From assembly GCA_964462515.1 (NCBI GenBank), contig CAYWXK010000001.1, positions 62,001 to 126,000 on the forward strand: a stretch of 64,000 nt of DNA, written 5' to 3'. Source of the DNA: CAYWXK01 sp964462515. Its GTDB lineage: Bacteria; Planctomycetota; Phycisphaerae; Sedimentisphaerales; Anaerobacaceae. The stretch's first letter is position 1. Each line of letters opens with the position of its first letter. The notes beneath the pieces are model-generated. The model had not been told where the DNA came from and did no database searches. It worked only from the letters and a program-made list of their open reading frames with translations. Shown here one piece after another: positions 30,951 through 39,947 of this stretch. The position numbers were made by a program, and so were the translations under genes.

Positions 30951-33012
30951 GAAAGGGAGGTACCATAGGCTTTGCACGTGGGGCTTCATTGTAGTGCTGC
31001 TAATTTGTTTGGTAACGCCGATTTCAACATCGGCTCAGACTTCGAGGCATCCAGTCCCTAAGGAACATCCACGCCTGCTTGGGTCAAGGCAGCAATTGCA
31101 GAAACTATCTAAAGAGCGTGCTGAAGATTATCAGCGGGTTGTGAGGGTCGCGCGCGAGCTTGAGGCCGATGACCACTCGAAGGGACTCTCGATGTCGTTA
31201 GTCTGTGCGATTGAACAGGATGAGCAGCTCGGCAAGACAGCCGTGCAGATATCTCTAAAATATATTACAGGCCCAATTAAAAAGGGACATATTACCTTCG
31301 GGCACGACCTTGCCCTTTGTGCAATAGTTTATGATTTATGTTACGAATACTGGACGGACGAAGAGCGTGCGAAGTTTTGGGAGTATATGAATAAAACCGT
31401 TGAAGCCAATGTCGATTCTGAGACGCATGTCTTTCACAACGGCTGGTATGGCTACAAGAACTGGGGTATTGGATTGGCCTGCTATGCAACATATTATGAA
31501 AATCCTCGCGCTGTTGAATTTCTTAAGACACTTGAGCAGGATTGGCGGACTCGGGCAGCGCCGGCATTTAAGCTGGCAGGAGACGGCGGCGGATGGGCTG
31601 AGGGCTACTACATCAATTACTTTTTGTATGAGTGGCTGTTTTTTTGCGAGGCAGCTCGCTATTGTAAAGGCGTTGATTACTATGCGGATGCCCCTGCGTT
31701 TTTTAAGGAACGCGCTATTGCCGGTATGTTTGAGGCCTACCCGGGGATTGTGGAGTATGGTTCGCGCCGGCCGATTCCAATGGGTGATGGCGGCGGGAGG
31801 GTCTTCGGGGGCGACCGCGATAAGGCGTTATCGGCCAGACGCATTCTTGTAAATTACTTCCGTGATGATGCAGACCATCAGGTTGTTCAAACGTTTAATG
31901 AGACTACGCCGCGTTCGAGTGTCGGCAATTACGCTTACAAAGATTTTCTATGGCGGGATACAACGGTCAAAAAGGGCGACCTGCACTCGTTTAAGCTATC
32001 GCACATCAGCACAGGCCCCGGTTATGTTTATGCGAGAAGCTCGTGGGATGAAGATGCGACTTATTTTTTCTTTAAGTGCGGCGACCGCTTCACAGCACAC
32101 CAGCATTTAGATGTGGGGCACTTTCTGATTTACAAGCTCGCGGAGCTGGCCGGCGACGGCGGGCACTACGATGCGTTTGGCTCGAATCACGATGTCAATT
32201 ATCATCTCCGCACCATCGCGCATAACACGATACTTGTCTATGACCCTTGCGAGACGTGGCCGCAGATGCGTGCCGGGCCGGTTTCGGGAAATGACGGCGG
32301 GCAGTATCATCCCTGGCCTCACCATAATGGCGCTGTCGTTGACCCGGCACAATGGCAGCAGGGAAAACAGTTGTATGATATTGCGGATATTTTGGCTTTT
32401 GAGGATAAGGGGACATTCCTTTACGTAGCAGGTGACTGCACACGAGCTTATTCACCTAAGAAGCTGGAGTATTTTACGCGACAGATTGTGTTTCTTCGGC
32501 CAGGCACATTTGTCATTTTTGACCGGGTGTGCTCTAAAGACGCTCGCTTCAAAAAGACCTGGCTGTTGCAGACTATGAAAGTTCCCACAGGGACATCGCC
32601 AAATCTTGTAGTTACAAACGGCGATGGGCGGTTGTTTATCCAGACCATTTTGCCGACAAAGTCGCAAGTCAGGTTAGCTGCCGGGCCGAATTTATATAGC
32701 TATGGCGGTAAAACCTATCCGCCCGAGCGCGATACCGGGTCTGCGCCGGAATGCCGCATTGAAATATCGCCTTCTCAGCAAGCAACCGTCGATTACTTTT
32801 TGCACGTTTTGACTGCGACTGATGCGAAGACCTCATCGGTTGAAAATGCAGTTGCACAGGTTCAAAGCGGACAGGTTACCGTGATTATTGGCGGCGCAAA
32901 AATCACCTTTACGACCGCACAAGTCCGCCAAACATCTGGCGGACAAGTCGGGGGAGGCATAGAGATTTCCAAAAGTTTCAACAAATTTACAGATAAAATC
33001 ATATCCCAGTAG
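30736..33012 (+). CDS. Heparinase II/III-like secreted protein
   Basis: The open frame gives 758 residues from ATG 30736, but the first ~64 codons are mostly hairpin repeats. A second ATG at 30928 gives MLRRIPPRKGRYHRLCTWGF followed by a clear signal peptide (IVVLLICLVTPISTSA), though its GGAGG site is only two bases away. The true start is therefore uncertain. The mature part begins HPRLLGSRQQLQKL, continues with an alpha/alpha barrel (HNGWYGYKNWGIGLACYATY, GGGWAEGYYINYF), then the heparinase II/III beta domain (YFFFKCGDRFTAHQHLDVGH, YHLRTIAHNTILVYDP), with HQHLD fitting the metal/substrate site. It probably cleaves uronic-acid polysaccharides extracellularly. Another hairpin repeat lies near the C-terminus at 32920-32947. 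Confidence 0.85.
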   Translation: MSSAEYNTKESGTTWVSRPTANLSAGRMADWVCAILIRLRRRPRLLAVDECKKDNAPKPFAKEGMLRRIPPRKGRYHRLCTWGFIVVLLICLVTPISTSAQTSRHPVPKEHPRLLGSRQQLQKLSKERAEDYQRVVRVARELEADDHSKGLSMSLVCAIEQDEQLGKTAVQISLKYITGPIKKGHITFGHDLALCAIVYDLCYEYWTDEERAKFWEYMNKTVEANVDSETHVFHNGWYGYKNWGIGLACYATYYENPRAVEFLKTLEQDWRTRAAPAFKLAGDGGGWAEGYYINYFLYEWLFFCEAARYCKGVDYYADAPAFFKERAIAGMFEAYPGIVEYGSRRPIPMGDGGGRVFGGDRDKALSARRILVNYFRDDADHQVVQTFNETTPRSSVGNYAYKDFLWRDTTVKKGDLHSFKLSHISTGPGYVYARSSWDEDATYFFFKCGDRFTAHQHLDVGHFLIYKLAELAGDGGHYDAFGSNHDVNYHLRTIAHNTILVYDPCETWPQMRAGPVSGNDGGQYHPWPHHNGAVVDPAQWQQGKQLYDIADILAFEDKGTFLYVAGDCTRAYSPKKLEYFTRQIVFLRPGTFVIFDRVCSKDARFKKTWLLQTMKVPTGTSPNLVVTNGDGRLFIQTILPTKSQVRLAAGPNLYSYGGKTYPPERDTGSAPECRIEISPSQQATVDYFLHVLTATDAKTSSVENAVAQVQSGQVTVIIGGAKITFTTAQVRQTSGGQVGGGIEISKSFNKFTDKIISQ
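32920..32947. repeat. TCCGCC/GGCGGA hairpin inside a CDS
   Basis: AAGTCCGCCAAACATCTGGC then GGACAAG is read as AQVRQTSGGQV close to the C-terminus of the heparinase-like protein. It pairs TCCGCCA with TGGCGGA. Confidence 0.6.
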
Positions 33013-33166
33013 TGCCATTTGCTAAAAACCGAAAACAGTATTCTATGTATTGTTACATAGAAACAGGCTTTGACATTTCTGCCTTTATCTGATAGAATTT
33101 GGCTGCGTCAAAATTCTATCTATTTGGAATACAATTTTGTCAGCAATCCAATAGAAAGGGAAACAG

Positions 33167-36100
33167 ATGAAAAACGTAAAGATTCTTATATTAACAGCGG
33201 CAGCGATACTTTTATTCTGCTACAGTTTCATTTATGCAGCAGAAGGAAAAAGTCAATCAGTCATCGAGAAGATAGGCGTAACACGCGGTATATGCGTGGT
33301 TGTTGGCGACAGGGACTGTAAACTTGCTTTAGAGATGGCGCGGGATAGCGAGCTGCTGGTTTATGTTCAGCTGCCACGAAATGAGGATGTGGAAAGAGTA
33401 TGCCGGATTGCCGATGATGCCGGACTATACGGGACTCGCATATTTATCGAGAAGGGTGAACTGACGAAATTGCATTTAGCCGACAATATGGCTGATGCAC
33501 TGATTGCCGTAGATGATGCCGTCAATATTCAAGAGGCGGAGGCGCTGCGTGTAGTTCGGCCTGAAGGCAAAGCCATATTAGGGGACAAGATTCTGGTAAA
33601 ATCATTTCCCGAAGGCGTGGATGATTGGAGTCACCCGTATTATAAGCCGGACAACAATCCGCAGTCGCAGGACCGGGTCGCCATCTCGCCTTACCTGACT
33701 CAGTTTTTAGCTGAGCCGCGTTATGCACCGCTGCCGCAGGTAGCAGTGGCCTCAGCAGGTCGGGTATTCAAGGCGTTCGGGCACGTGGCATTTAAGGCGC
33801 GAGAAGAGCCGTTTCTTAATAAGCTGGTGGCATTTAATGGTTATAACGGCACGATACTGTGGCAGCGAGACCTGGCAGAAGGCGTTATGATACACCGCAA
33901 TACAATGATAGCGACGCCGACGCTGCTGTATATTGGAGATGATAAATCCTGCAAAGTTATTGATGCTGCAACCGGCCAATTGAAAGACGAGATAGCACCG
34001 CCGGCGGATGCGGCCGGCGGGACGTTCTGGAAATGGATGGCTCTTGAGGATGGTGTGCTCTATACTCTGATGGGAGAGCAGGAGCAGAGAGACCCCACAA
34101 TGCGGTGGAACCGTGATAAGCACGGCTGGCCGTGGGACCCGATATCGAAGGGCTTCAATCAGCCGGAGCATCCGTGGGGATTTGGGAGTAATGTCCTTGC
34201 GATTGACCCTAAGACCAAAAAAGTTTTGTGGAGTCATCGTGAAGACCAGCCAATCGACAGCCGCGCTATGTGTATGAAAAATGGTCGGATTTACATCTTT
34301 CGATTCGGTGCATATTTGGCCTGCTTGAATGCAAAAAATGGCAAAGAATTTTGGCGTAAAACACCGGCAAACGACACCAAACTATTTGAGTCACTGGGTT
34401 CATATTTGGATCGCCAGGACTGGCGGACAAACTGGCGAACAACCTGCTATCTAAAGTGCAGCGACAAGGCGTTGTATTTTGCCGGCCCACCCGTTGGCAA
34501 GCTGCTTGCGGTTTCAACCGAGGATGGTCGGATTCTATGGGAGCATCCTTACAGTAACTTTCAGTTGGTCCTGCGGGGTGAAGAACTATACGGTATAAGC
34601 GGGCAGATAGACAACCATCCGAGTATGAAGTTTGCGGCACTTACCGGCGAGGTGCTGTCGCAGATTAACAAGTCTCGCCGGGCCTGCACCAGGCCGACCG
34701 GTTCAGCCGATGCCATATTCTTCCGTGCAGAAGACGGCTCGGTGCGTCTGGACATAGCCAGTGAGCGGCCGGGCTGGGTTTCGCCGATGCGCCCAAACTG
34801 CCACGATGGTGTAACTATTGCTAACGGCTTACTATACTGGTGGCCATCCGTGTGCGATTGCCAGCTTACGCTGTATGGTATTACCTGCCTGGGGCCGGCA
34901 GGAAATTTCAATTTCACCGCGGCTGCAACAGAGACAGAGCGTCTGGAGAAAGGCACTGGTAACATAGATAAAGTTGCAGAGCTGCCACAATCGCAAAATG
35001 ATTGGCCGACGTTGCGGGCAGATAATACAGCAAGCGCGACCACAAAGGCAACTATACCCGACAAGTGCGAATTGTTGTGGCAGGCTGCTCAGAAAAAAAC
35101 TTTTGCCCGCGGTTCATCCTTGCCTACAGCACCGGTTGCCACAGGCGGCTTGGTTTTTGTTAGCGGTCCTGATGGAATTGTGCGGGCGATGGATGCAGCG
35201 ACCGGTAGGCTTCGGTGGAAGGCATATACTGGCGGTGCGGTTCGAATTGCACCAACTATATGGGAAGGCCGGGCTTTTGTAGGGTCCGGTGACGGCTGGT
35301 TGTATGCCTTTGAGGCTGCGACAGGGCGGCTCTTATGGCGGTTCCGCGCAGCTCCTATCCAGCGAAAAATTCCTGTCTATGGCTTGCTGCAATCGACTTG
35401 GCCGGCGGCAAGCGGAGTGTTAGTTCAGGATGATACTGCTTATGTCGCTGCCGGACTTGCTAATTATGACGGGACATACGTTTATGCGCTCGATGCGGCA
35501 ACTGGGCGGATAAAATGGCAGAACAACACGTCAGGTCATCTTGACAAGCAGGCTCGAACAGGGGTGAGCGTTCAGGGACATCAATTGCTTTACGATGGCA
35601 AGCTGTATTTGGCCAGCGGAAGCTCCATCTCGCCTGCGATATATGATATTAAGGATGGAAAATGTCTTAATGACGCCGAGCCGCTTGCACAATGTGTATC
35701 GCGCAGTCCCCGGGGCTGGGAACTTTATCTGCTTGGCGGACAGGTCGTAGCGTGCGGCAAGCCTTTCTATGCGCATCCTGAATACGATGTCTATGATGAC
35801 ACTGTCTTTAGCAAGGTCTTCCTTACATCGAGCGCCGGTCGTGACATCGCCTGGGTGAGCAATCAGGATGGCGGTAAGGTTTTGTGTTTCAGTCAGATTG
35901 ACAGGGAGCTATTAAATAAAAAAATGGCTGACCCGCAGAACCGCTTTCTTATCGGCTTCAGGAAACTTGGCATCCAGGATAAACCCCTCTGGAGCTACGA
36001 TTGTAAGGATGGGACTGCTCTGGCAGTGTGCAGTAATGCTGTGGTGGTTGCCGGCAAATCGCAGGTCGTTGCACTGAAGCTGGAAGATGGAAAGGTATTA

Positions 36101-36223
36101 TGGTCGCAGCCGCTGCCCTCGCCTGCGGTAACATGGGGAATGGCTGTTGACCGCGATGGTCGAGTAATAGTAACTCTCGAAAATGGACAGATCCTGTGTT
36201 TTGGCGCCAAAGAGCGCGTTTGA
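33167..36223 (+). CDS. Large secreted PQQ-type beta-propeller protein
   Basis: The 1018-residue protein starts at ATG 33167 with a signal peptide ending SFIYAA. Residues ~35-130 look like a degraded Rossmann/methyltransferase-like domain (LALEMARDSELLVYVQLP, ALRVVRPEGKAILGD), common at the front of such planctomycete proteins. The remainder has many PQQ_2/BamB-like blades: LVAFNGYNGTILWQRDLAEG, CLNAKNGKEFWRKTP, VSTEDGRILWEHPY, AMDAATGRLRWKAYTG, FEAATGRLLWRF and YALDAATGRIKWQNN. This suggests two propellers. It is probably a periplasmic or extracellular scaffold or sugar dehydrogenase-like protein; no cofactor ligands are assigned. It sits between heparinase-like and metal-oxyanion genes. Confidence 0.88.
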   Translation: MKNVKILILTAAAILLFCYSFIYAAEGKSQSVIEKIGVTRGICVVVGDRDCKLALEMARDSELLVYVQLPRNEDVERVCRIADDAGLYGTRIFIEKGELTKLHLADNMADALIAVDDAVNIQEAEALRVVRPEGKAILGDKILVKSFPEGVDDWSHPYYKPDNNPQSQDRVAISPYLTQFLAEPRYAPLPQVAVASAGRVFKAFGHVAFKAREEPFLNKLVAFNGYNGTILWQRDLAEGVMIHRNTMIATPTLLYIGDDKSCKVIDAATGQLKDEIAPPADAAGGTFWKWMALEDGVLYTLMGEQEQRDPTMRWNRDKHGWPWDPISKGFNQPEHPWGFGSNVLAIDPKTKKVLWSHREDQPIDSRAMCMKNGRIYIFRFGAYLACLNAKNGKEFWRKTPANDTKLFESLGSYLDRQDWRTNWRTTCYLKCSDKALYFAGPPVGKLLAVSTEDGRILWEHPYSNFQLVLRGEELYGISGQIDNHPSMKFAALTGEVLSQINKSRRACTRPTGSADAIFFRAEDGSVRLDIASERPGWVSPMRPNCHDGVTIANGLLYWWPSVCDCQLTLYGITCLGPAGNFNFTAAATETERLEKGTGNIDKVAELPQSQNDWPTLRADNTASATTKATIPDKCELLWQAAQKKTFARGSSLPTAPVATGGLVFVSGPDGIVRAMDAATGRLRWKAYTGGAVRIAPTIWEGRAFVGSGDGWLYAFEAATGRLLWRFRAAPIQRKIPVYGLLQSTWPAASGVLVQDDTAYVAAGLANYDGTYVYALDAATGRIKWQNNTSGHLDKQARTGVSVQGHQLLYDGKLYLASGSSISPAIYDIKDGKCLNDAEPLAQCVSRSPRGWELYLLGGQVVACGKPFYAHPEYDVYDDTVFSKVFLTSSAGRDIAWVSNQDGGKVLCFSQIDRELLNKKMADPQNRFLIGFRKLGIQDKPLWSYDCKDGTALAVCSNAVVVAGKSQVVALKLEDGKVLWSQPLPSPAVTWGMAVDRDGRVIVTLENGQILCFGAKERV

Positions 36224-36284
36224 TGAGTCACCACAGAGGGCACAAGCCCTACATCACAACAATAGAGAAGAGTTCAAAAAAGAT

Positions 36285-37079
36285 ATGCGCGTTTTAAGAC
36301 GGGCTTTCATTTTATTCCTAATCACTCTATTTGGTTTGTTGGCCTTTGTTGGGTGCAGTAAGAAGCAGCCGGCAGAAGCACAAAAAGAGTTAGTGCTGTT
36401 GTGCGGCAGCTCATTTATTCAGCCGGCTGAGAAGCTCTGTTCGTTGTTCACCGCCCAAACCGGCATTAAGGTTGTTACTACAAGCGGCGGCAGCGAGGAC
36501 CTTTTACCCTTGATTAAGACAGGCCGAAAAGGCGATGTCTTTATAACGCACGACCCATATCTTGACTACGTTTCGCAGGCACAGGCGCTCGGCGAACATA
36601 TTGAAACTGGTTTTGTTGCGCCTGTGCTGACTGTGCAGAAAGGAAATCCACAGGGCATAAAATCAATTGAGGATTTGGCCCGGCCCGGGCTAAAGCTAGC
36701 GCTAACAGACCCACAGTATTCAACCTGCGGCGAAATGGTATTTGAACTTTTGGAGAAGAAAGGCATAAAAGAGGCGGTGATGAAAAATGTCGAGAACCGC
36801 CTGACAAAAGGGCACAGCACTCTCGGCACTTTTCTCAAAACGAAGACGGTGGATGCGGTCATTATATGGAACGGCGTAGCGCATACATTTAGAGACGACC
36901 TGGAAGTGGTGAAGACACCATACGAATATGATAAAGATGTTCGAGTGCACATTATCGGTTTAAGCTTCTCAAAACAGCAGGGGCTGCTCAATAAATTTTT
37001 TGAATTTGCCCGAAATAAAGGTCCTGAGATTTTTGCCGAATATGGCTATGTGAAAGAATACGCAGGAGTAGTTCCTTGA
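36285..37079 (+). CDS. modA: Molybdate/tungstate-type ABC transporter binding lipoprotein (first copy)
   Basis: The 264-residue protein starts at ATG 36285, which begins a lipoprotein signal ending LAFVGC (Cys24); an earlier in-frame ATG at 36183 lies inside the upstream gene and is rejected. The mature part is a ModA/WtpA-type periplasmic binding protein: LVLLCGSSFIQPAEKLCSLF, VVTTSGGSEDLLPLIKTGRKGDVFITHDP, APVLTVQKGNPQGIKSIEDL, LGTFLKTKTVDAVIIWNG. It captures an oxyanion, most likely molybdate or tungstate, and delivers it to the permease downstream. It opens a four-gene operon with 4-nt overlaps. The ligand cannot be told from sequence alone; sulfate or an organic anion is possible. Confidence 0.85.
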   Translation: MRVLRRAFILFLITLFGLLAFVGCSKKQPAEAQKELVLLCGSSFIQPAEKLCSLFTAQTGIKVVTTSGGSEDLLPLIKTGRKGDVFITHDPYLDYVSQAQALGEHIETGFVAPVLTVQKGNPQGIKSIEDLARPGLKLALTDPQYSTCGEMVFELLEKKGIKEAVMKNVENRLTKGHSTLGTFLKTKTVDAVIIWNGVAHTFRDDLEVVKTPYEYDKDVRVHIIGLSFSKQQGLLNKFFEFARNKGPEIFAEYGYVKEYAGVVP

Positions 37080-37858
37080 AGCGATTCGCTGTATCTGTAA
37101 TTATTGCTGCAATAGTAATCCTTTGCGGATGTGGAGTTAAAAGCTCCGAAGAATCTGATTCTGATGCGAAAGAATTGCTGCTTTATTGCGGCGCAGGAAT
37201 CCGCCCGCCTGTGGATGAGCTGGTCGAGGTATTCGGGCAGTTATATAGTGTCAAGATTGCCATCGACTATGCAGGCAGCGAAGTACTTTTATCAAAGATA
37301 AAACTTGGCCGGCGAGGCGACCTTTATATGCCAGGCGATAGTTACTATATTGAGCAGGCAGCCGGCGCAGGGATGATACTGTCGCAAAAGACGGTCTGCT
37401 ATTTTGTGCCTGCGATTTTGGTGCAAAAAGGTAATCCCAAAAATATACGTTCTTTGCAGGACCTCCTCATGAGCGGCTTAAAGCTGGGATTGGGCGACCC
37501 TAATGCTTGTGCGGTCGGCAGAAAGACGCTGGAGGTTTTCGCTAAAAATAATATTTCCTGGGCCGATGTTGAAAAAAATATCGCCTTTTTGTCACTGACG
37601 GTGAACGAACTGGGTATGCAAATTCAGGCACGTTCACTGGATGCGGTTATCGTCTGGGACGCGGTGGCTCGATACTATGCAAACTATGGCGACCAGGTTC
37701 CTATTCCCATAGAAAACAATTGTGTTTCTACTGTCGATATCGGCGTGCTGACATTTACAAAGAATAAATCACTGGCTGAAAAGTTTATCGAGTTTGCAGC
37801 TTCAGAGCACGGCCAGGCCATTTTCAAGAAACATTTCTACAGAGTCGAGCCGCCGTAA
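37076..37858 (+). CDS. modA: Molybdate/tungstate-type binding lipoprotein (second copy, TTG start)
   Basis: The 260-residue protein starts at a TTG (37076) that overlaps the preceding stop as TTGA, with AGGAG seven bases upstream. A lipoprotein signal ends ILCGC (Cys19). It is a paralog of the preceding protein along its length: ELLLYCGAGIRPPVDELVEV, GSEVLLSKIKLGRRGDLYMPGD, PAILVQKGNPKNIRSLQDL, RSLDAVIVWDAVARYYAN. The sequences have diverged considerably, so the two may bind different ligands or affinities for one shared permease. The non-ATG start inside an overlap suggests its level is set by translational coupling. Confidence 0.83.
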   Translation: MKRFAVSVIIAAIVILCGCGVKSSEESDSDAKELLLYCGAGIRPPVDELVEVFGQLYSVKIAIDYAGSEVLLSKIKLGRRGDLYMPGDSYYIEQAAGAGMILSQKTVCYFVPAILVQKGNPKNIRSLQDLLMSGLKLGLGDPNACAVGRKTLEVFAKNNISWADVEKNIAFLSLTVNELGMQIQARSLDAVIVWDAVARYYANYGDQVPIPIENNCVSTVDIGVLTFTKNKSLAEKFIEFAASEHGQAIFKKHFYRVEPP

Positions 37859-37953
37859 TAAGATGTCTATCTTTCCCAGAGAGACCGGCAGGATTTTTCC
37901 GGGGGATGTTTTATCAAAACAATAAATGTGGACAAGTTTTGTCAAAGGTAAGT

Positions 37954-38769
37954 ATGAATAGCCCTGTAAAAGGTTGGCGAGACCGTATATTCGAGGCGGC
38001 AGTGTTTTTCTTTGTAGTTGTTTTTGTCGTTTTTGTTTTGATACTCATCATTTCAGATGTCTTTTACATCAACAAAAAAGCTGTTGTAACAGTCCTTACA
38101 TCGCGGTTTATAATCCACGCCCTCTGGATGAGCATCTGGACGAGTTTCAGCACGACTTTCATTTCTCTACTATTTGCGGTGCCGGTGGGATACGCTTTGA
38201 GCCGGCTGCGATTTCCCGGCAGAATTCTGGCAGATGCAATTGTAGATTTGCCGATTGTGTTTCCGCCTCTTGTTGTAGGCTTGACGCTTTTAGTATTTTT
38301 TTCGCAGACTTCTCTCGGGCGATGGATACAGGATGATTTAGGTCTGGAATTTGTCTTTCAACCAAAGGGCATCGTGCTGTGCCAGTTTGTGGCGGCAGCG
38401 AGTCTTGCAATCCGCTCTTCTAACACGGCATTTAACGATGTCAGTCAGCGCTATGAGAATGTGGCTCTTACGTTAGGCTGCACCAGATGGGGGAGCTTCT
38501 GGCGAGTTTCGCTGCCTTTGGCTCGCAACGGTATTATTGCAGGAGGAATCTTGACCTGGGCACGCGCATTTGGGCTTTTTGGGCCATTGATGATTTTCGT
38601 CGGGTCTTTTCGCGGGCGAACAGAGGTATTAAGCACCACAATCTTTCTTGAGCAATCGGTGGGCAATCTGGAGGTGGCTCTGGCAGTAGCGCTATTACTT
38701 ATCTTTGTGGCATTGGTCGCAATAACTATTATTCGCCTTGTCGGCGGTTCGGCTCTGGTGAAACGATGA
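37954..38769 (+). CDS. modB: Molybdate/tungstate-type ABC transporter permease
   Basis: The 271-residue protein starts at ATG 37954 (AAAGGTAAGT upstream); an ATG at 37906 has no proper spacing. It has about six membrane segments and the binding-protein-dependent transport motif YENVALTLGCTRWGSFWRVSLP-type EAA loop (residues ~165-186) that docks on the ATPase. AVPVGYALSRLRFPGR and DLPIVFPPLVVGLTLL are typical of ModB/CysT permeases. Its stop overlaps the ATPase start as ATGA. It forms the inner-membrane channel of the operon's importer. Confidence 0.9.
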   Translation: MNSPVKGWRDRIFEAAVFFFVVVFVVFVLILIISDVFYINKKAVVTVLTSRFIIHALWMSIWTSFSTTFISLLFAVPVGYALSRLRFPGRILADAIVDLPIVFPPLVVGLTLLVFFSQTSLGRWIQDDLGLEFVFQPKGIVLCQFVAAASLAIRSSNTAFNDVSQRYENVALTLGCTRWGSFWRVSLPLARNGIIAGGILTWARAFGLFGPLMIFVGSFRGRTEVLSTTIFLEQSVGNLEVALAVALLLIFVALVAITIIRLVGGSALVKR

Positions 38770-39827
38770 TTCGCACCGAGAAAATTTCTTTCCGCATTGG
38801 CACGTTTCATTTGCTAAATATAAGTATCGAGGTAGCAGCCGGACAGTATTTTGTTTTGCTGGGACCGCCAGGTTCAGGCAAAAGTATTTTCCTCGAGTGC
38901 TTGTGCGGCCTTAGAAAAGTAGATTCGGGAAAAATATTTATCGATGGACGTGATGCAACTTTTCTTGAGCCGCGTGCACGCAATATCGGGTATGTGCCTC
39001 AAGATTATGCACTTTTCCCTCATCTTACTGTCGAACAAAACATTGCTTTTGGTTTACGTGTCAGCAAATACACTAATAAGGATATTATCAAGCGAACCGG
39101 TGAAACAGCGGAGCTGCTGGGTATCGGACATTTATTGTCACGCAGTGTAATTGGCCTGAGCGGAGGAGAGACGCAGCAGGTTGCTCTGGCGCGAGCAATA
39201 ATTATACAGCCGAAGGTCTTGCTATTGGATGAGCCGGTCTGTGCTCTGGACGAGGTAACAAGGCAGGAAATCTGCACGCAGCTTTTTTTTCTTCAACGCC
39301 GCCTCGGGGTAACTGTTATTCACGTAAGTCATAATCTGGAGGAGGCATTTTCTGTGGCTGACCAGGCCGCTATCTTACACGAAGGCGCCTTACAGCAAAT
39401 CGGCTCACTGGATGAGCTTCTTCGCAAACCCAAAAGTGAGTTTGTCGCACGTTTTATGCGTTGCGAAAATATCTTTTCCGGCCAGGTGATTAGGCCAGGT
39501 GCCCAGCCCGAACAGACTCGAGTGAAGGTTGGAAATGCCGAGATAAATGTCATAGGCAAATATAACGGCAAACTTAAGCTGGTGATTCGTCCTGAAGATG
39601 TGCTCGTTTATCCTTATGCTGAGAGTTACGGCAAAGGTGAGAATGAGATTCGCGTCAGACTTATTCGCTTACGTAACTATGGCGAGTATGTCAAGATGGA
39701 GCTGGATGGCCCTTTTAGTTTAATCGCTCATTTAACAGGCGCAGTTTTTAACGAGCTGAGGGTTGAGCCGGGAGACGATTTGGTTGCGGCATTACGGCCA
39801 CAGAACATTCACGTGCTGCCCCCATAA
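38766..39827 (+). CDS. modC: Molybdate/tungstate-type ABC transporter ATPase with TOBE domain
   Basis: The 353-residue protein overlaps the permease gene by four bases. Walker A is GPPGSGKS (33-40), the Q-loop region is IGYVPQDYALFPHLTVEQN, the signature is LSGGETQQVALARAI, Walker B is VLLLDEP and the H-loop is VIHVSHNLEEAF. From ~240 a TOBE-type regulatory domain follows (KLKLVIRPEDVLVYP, AALRPQNIHVLPP). It powers uptake for the two binding proteins upstream. Length and tail fit ModC/WtpC/CysA. The stop is followed within a few bases by a family C repeat. Confidence 0.9.
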   Translation: MIRTEKISFRIGTFHLLNISIEVAAGQYFVLLGPPGSGKSIFLECLCGLRKVDSGKIFIDGRDATFLEPRARNIGYVPQDYALFPHLTVEQNIAFGLRVSKYTNKDIIKRTGETAELLGIGHLLSRSVIGLSGGETQQVALARAIIIQPKVLLLDEPVCALDEVTRQEICTQLFFLQRRLGVTVIHVSHNLEEAFSVADQAAILHEGALQQIGSLDELLRKPKSEFVARFMRCENIFSGQVIRPGAQPEQTRVKVGNAEINVIGKYNGKLKLVIRPEDVLVYPYAESYGKGENEIRVRLIRLRNYGEYVKMELDGPFSLIAHLTGAVFNELRVEPGDDLVAALRPQNIHVLPP

Positions 39828-39830
39828 GAG

Positions 39831-39872
39831 CCCGTCTTCGCATAGCCCGCTACTGCGGGCGAAGCAAGGCCT
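39831..39872. repeat. Dispersed repeat family C, copy 2
   Basis: CCCGTCTTCGCATAGCCCGC then TACTGCGGGCGAAGCAAGGCCT is close to 19166-19209. It lies directly after the ATPase stop codon. Confidence 0.7.
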
Positions 39873-39947
39873 TTGCATTTTTCTGCCAGAATCTTTATAG
39901 TATCAGGCATAATGTTTGCCTGCTCGAACAATGGAATAGGGATTATT

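Noticed and set aside
36183..36284. Upstream start for the first molybdate-binding protein
   Set aside because: It lies inside the preceding propeller gene and would place 34 charged residues before a clear lipoprotein signal.
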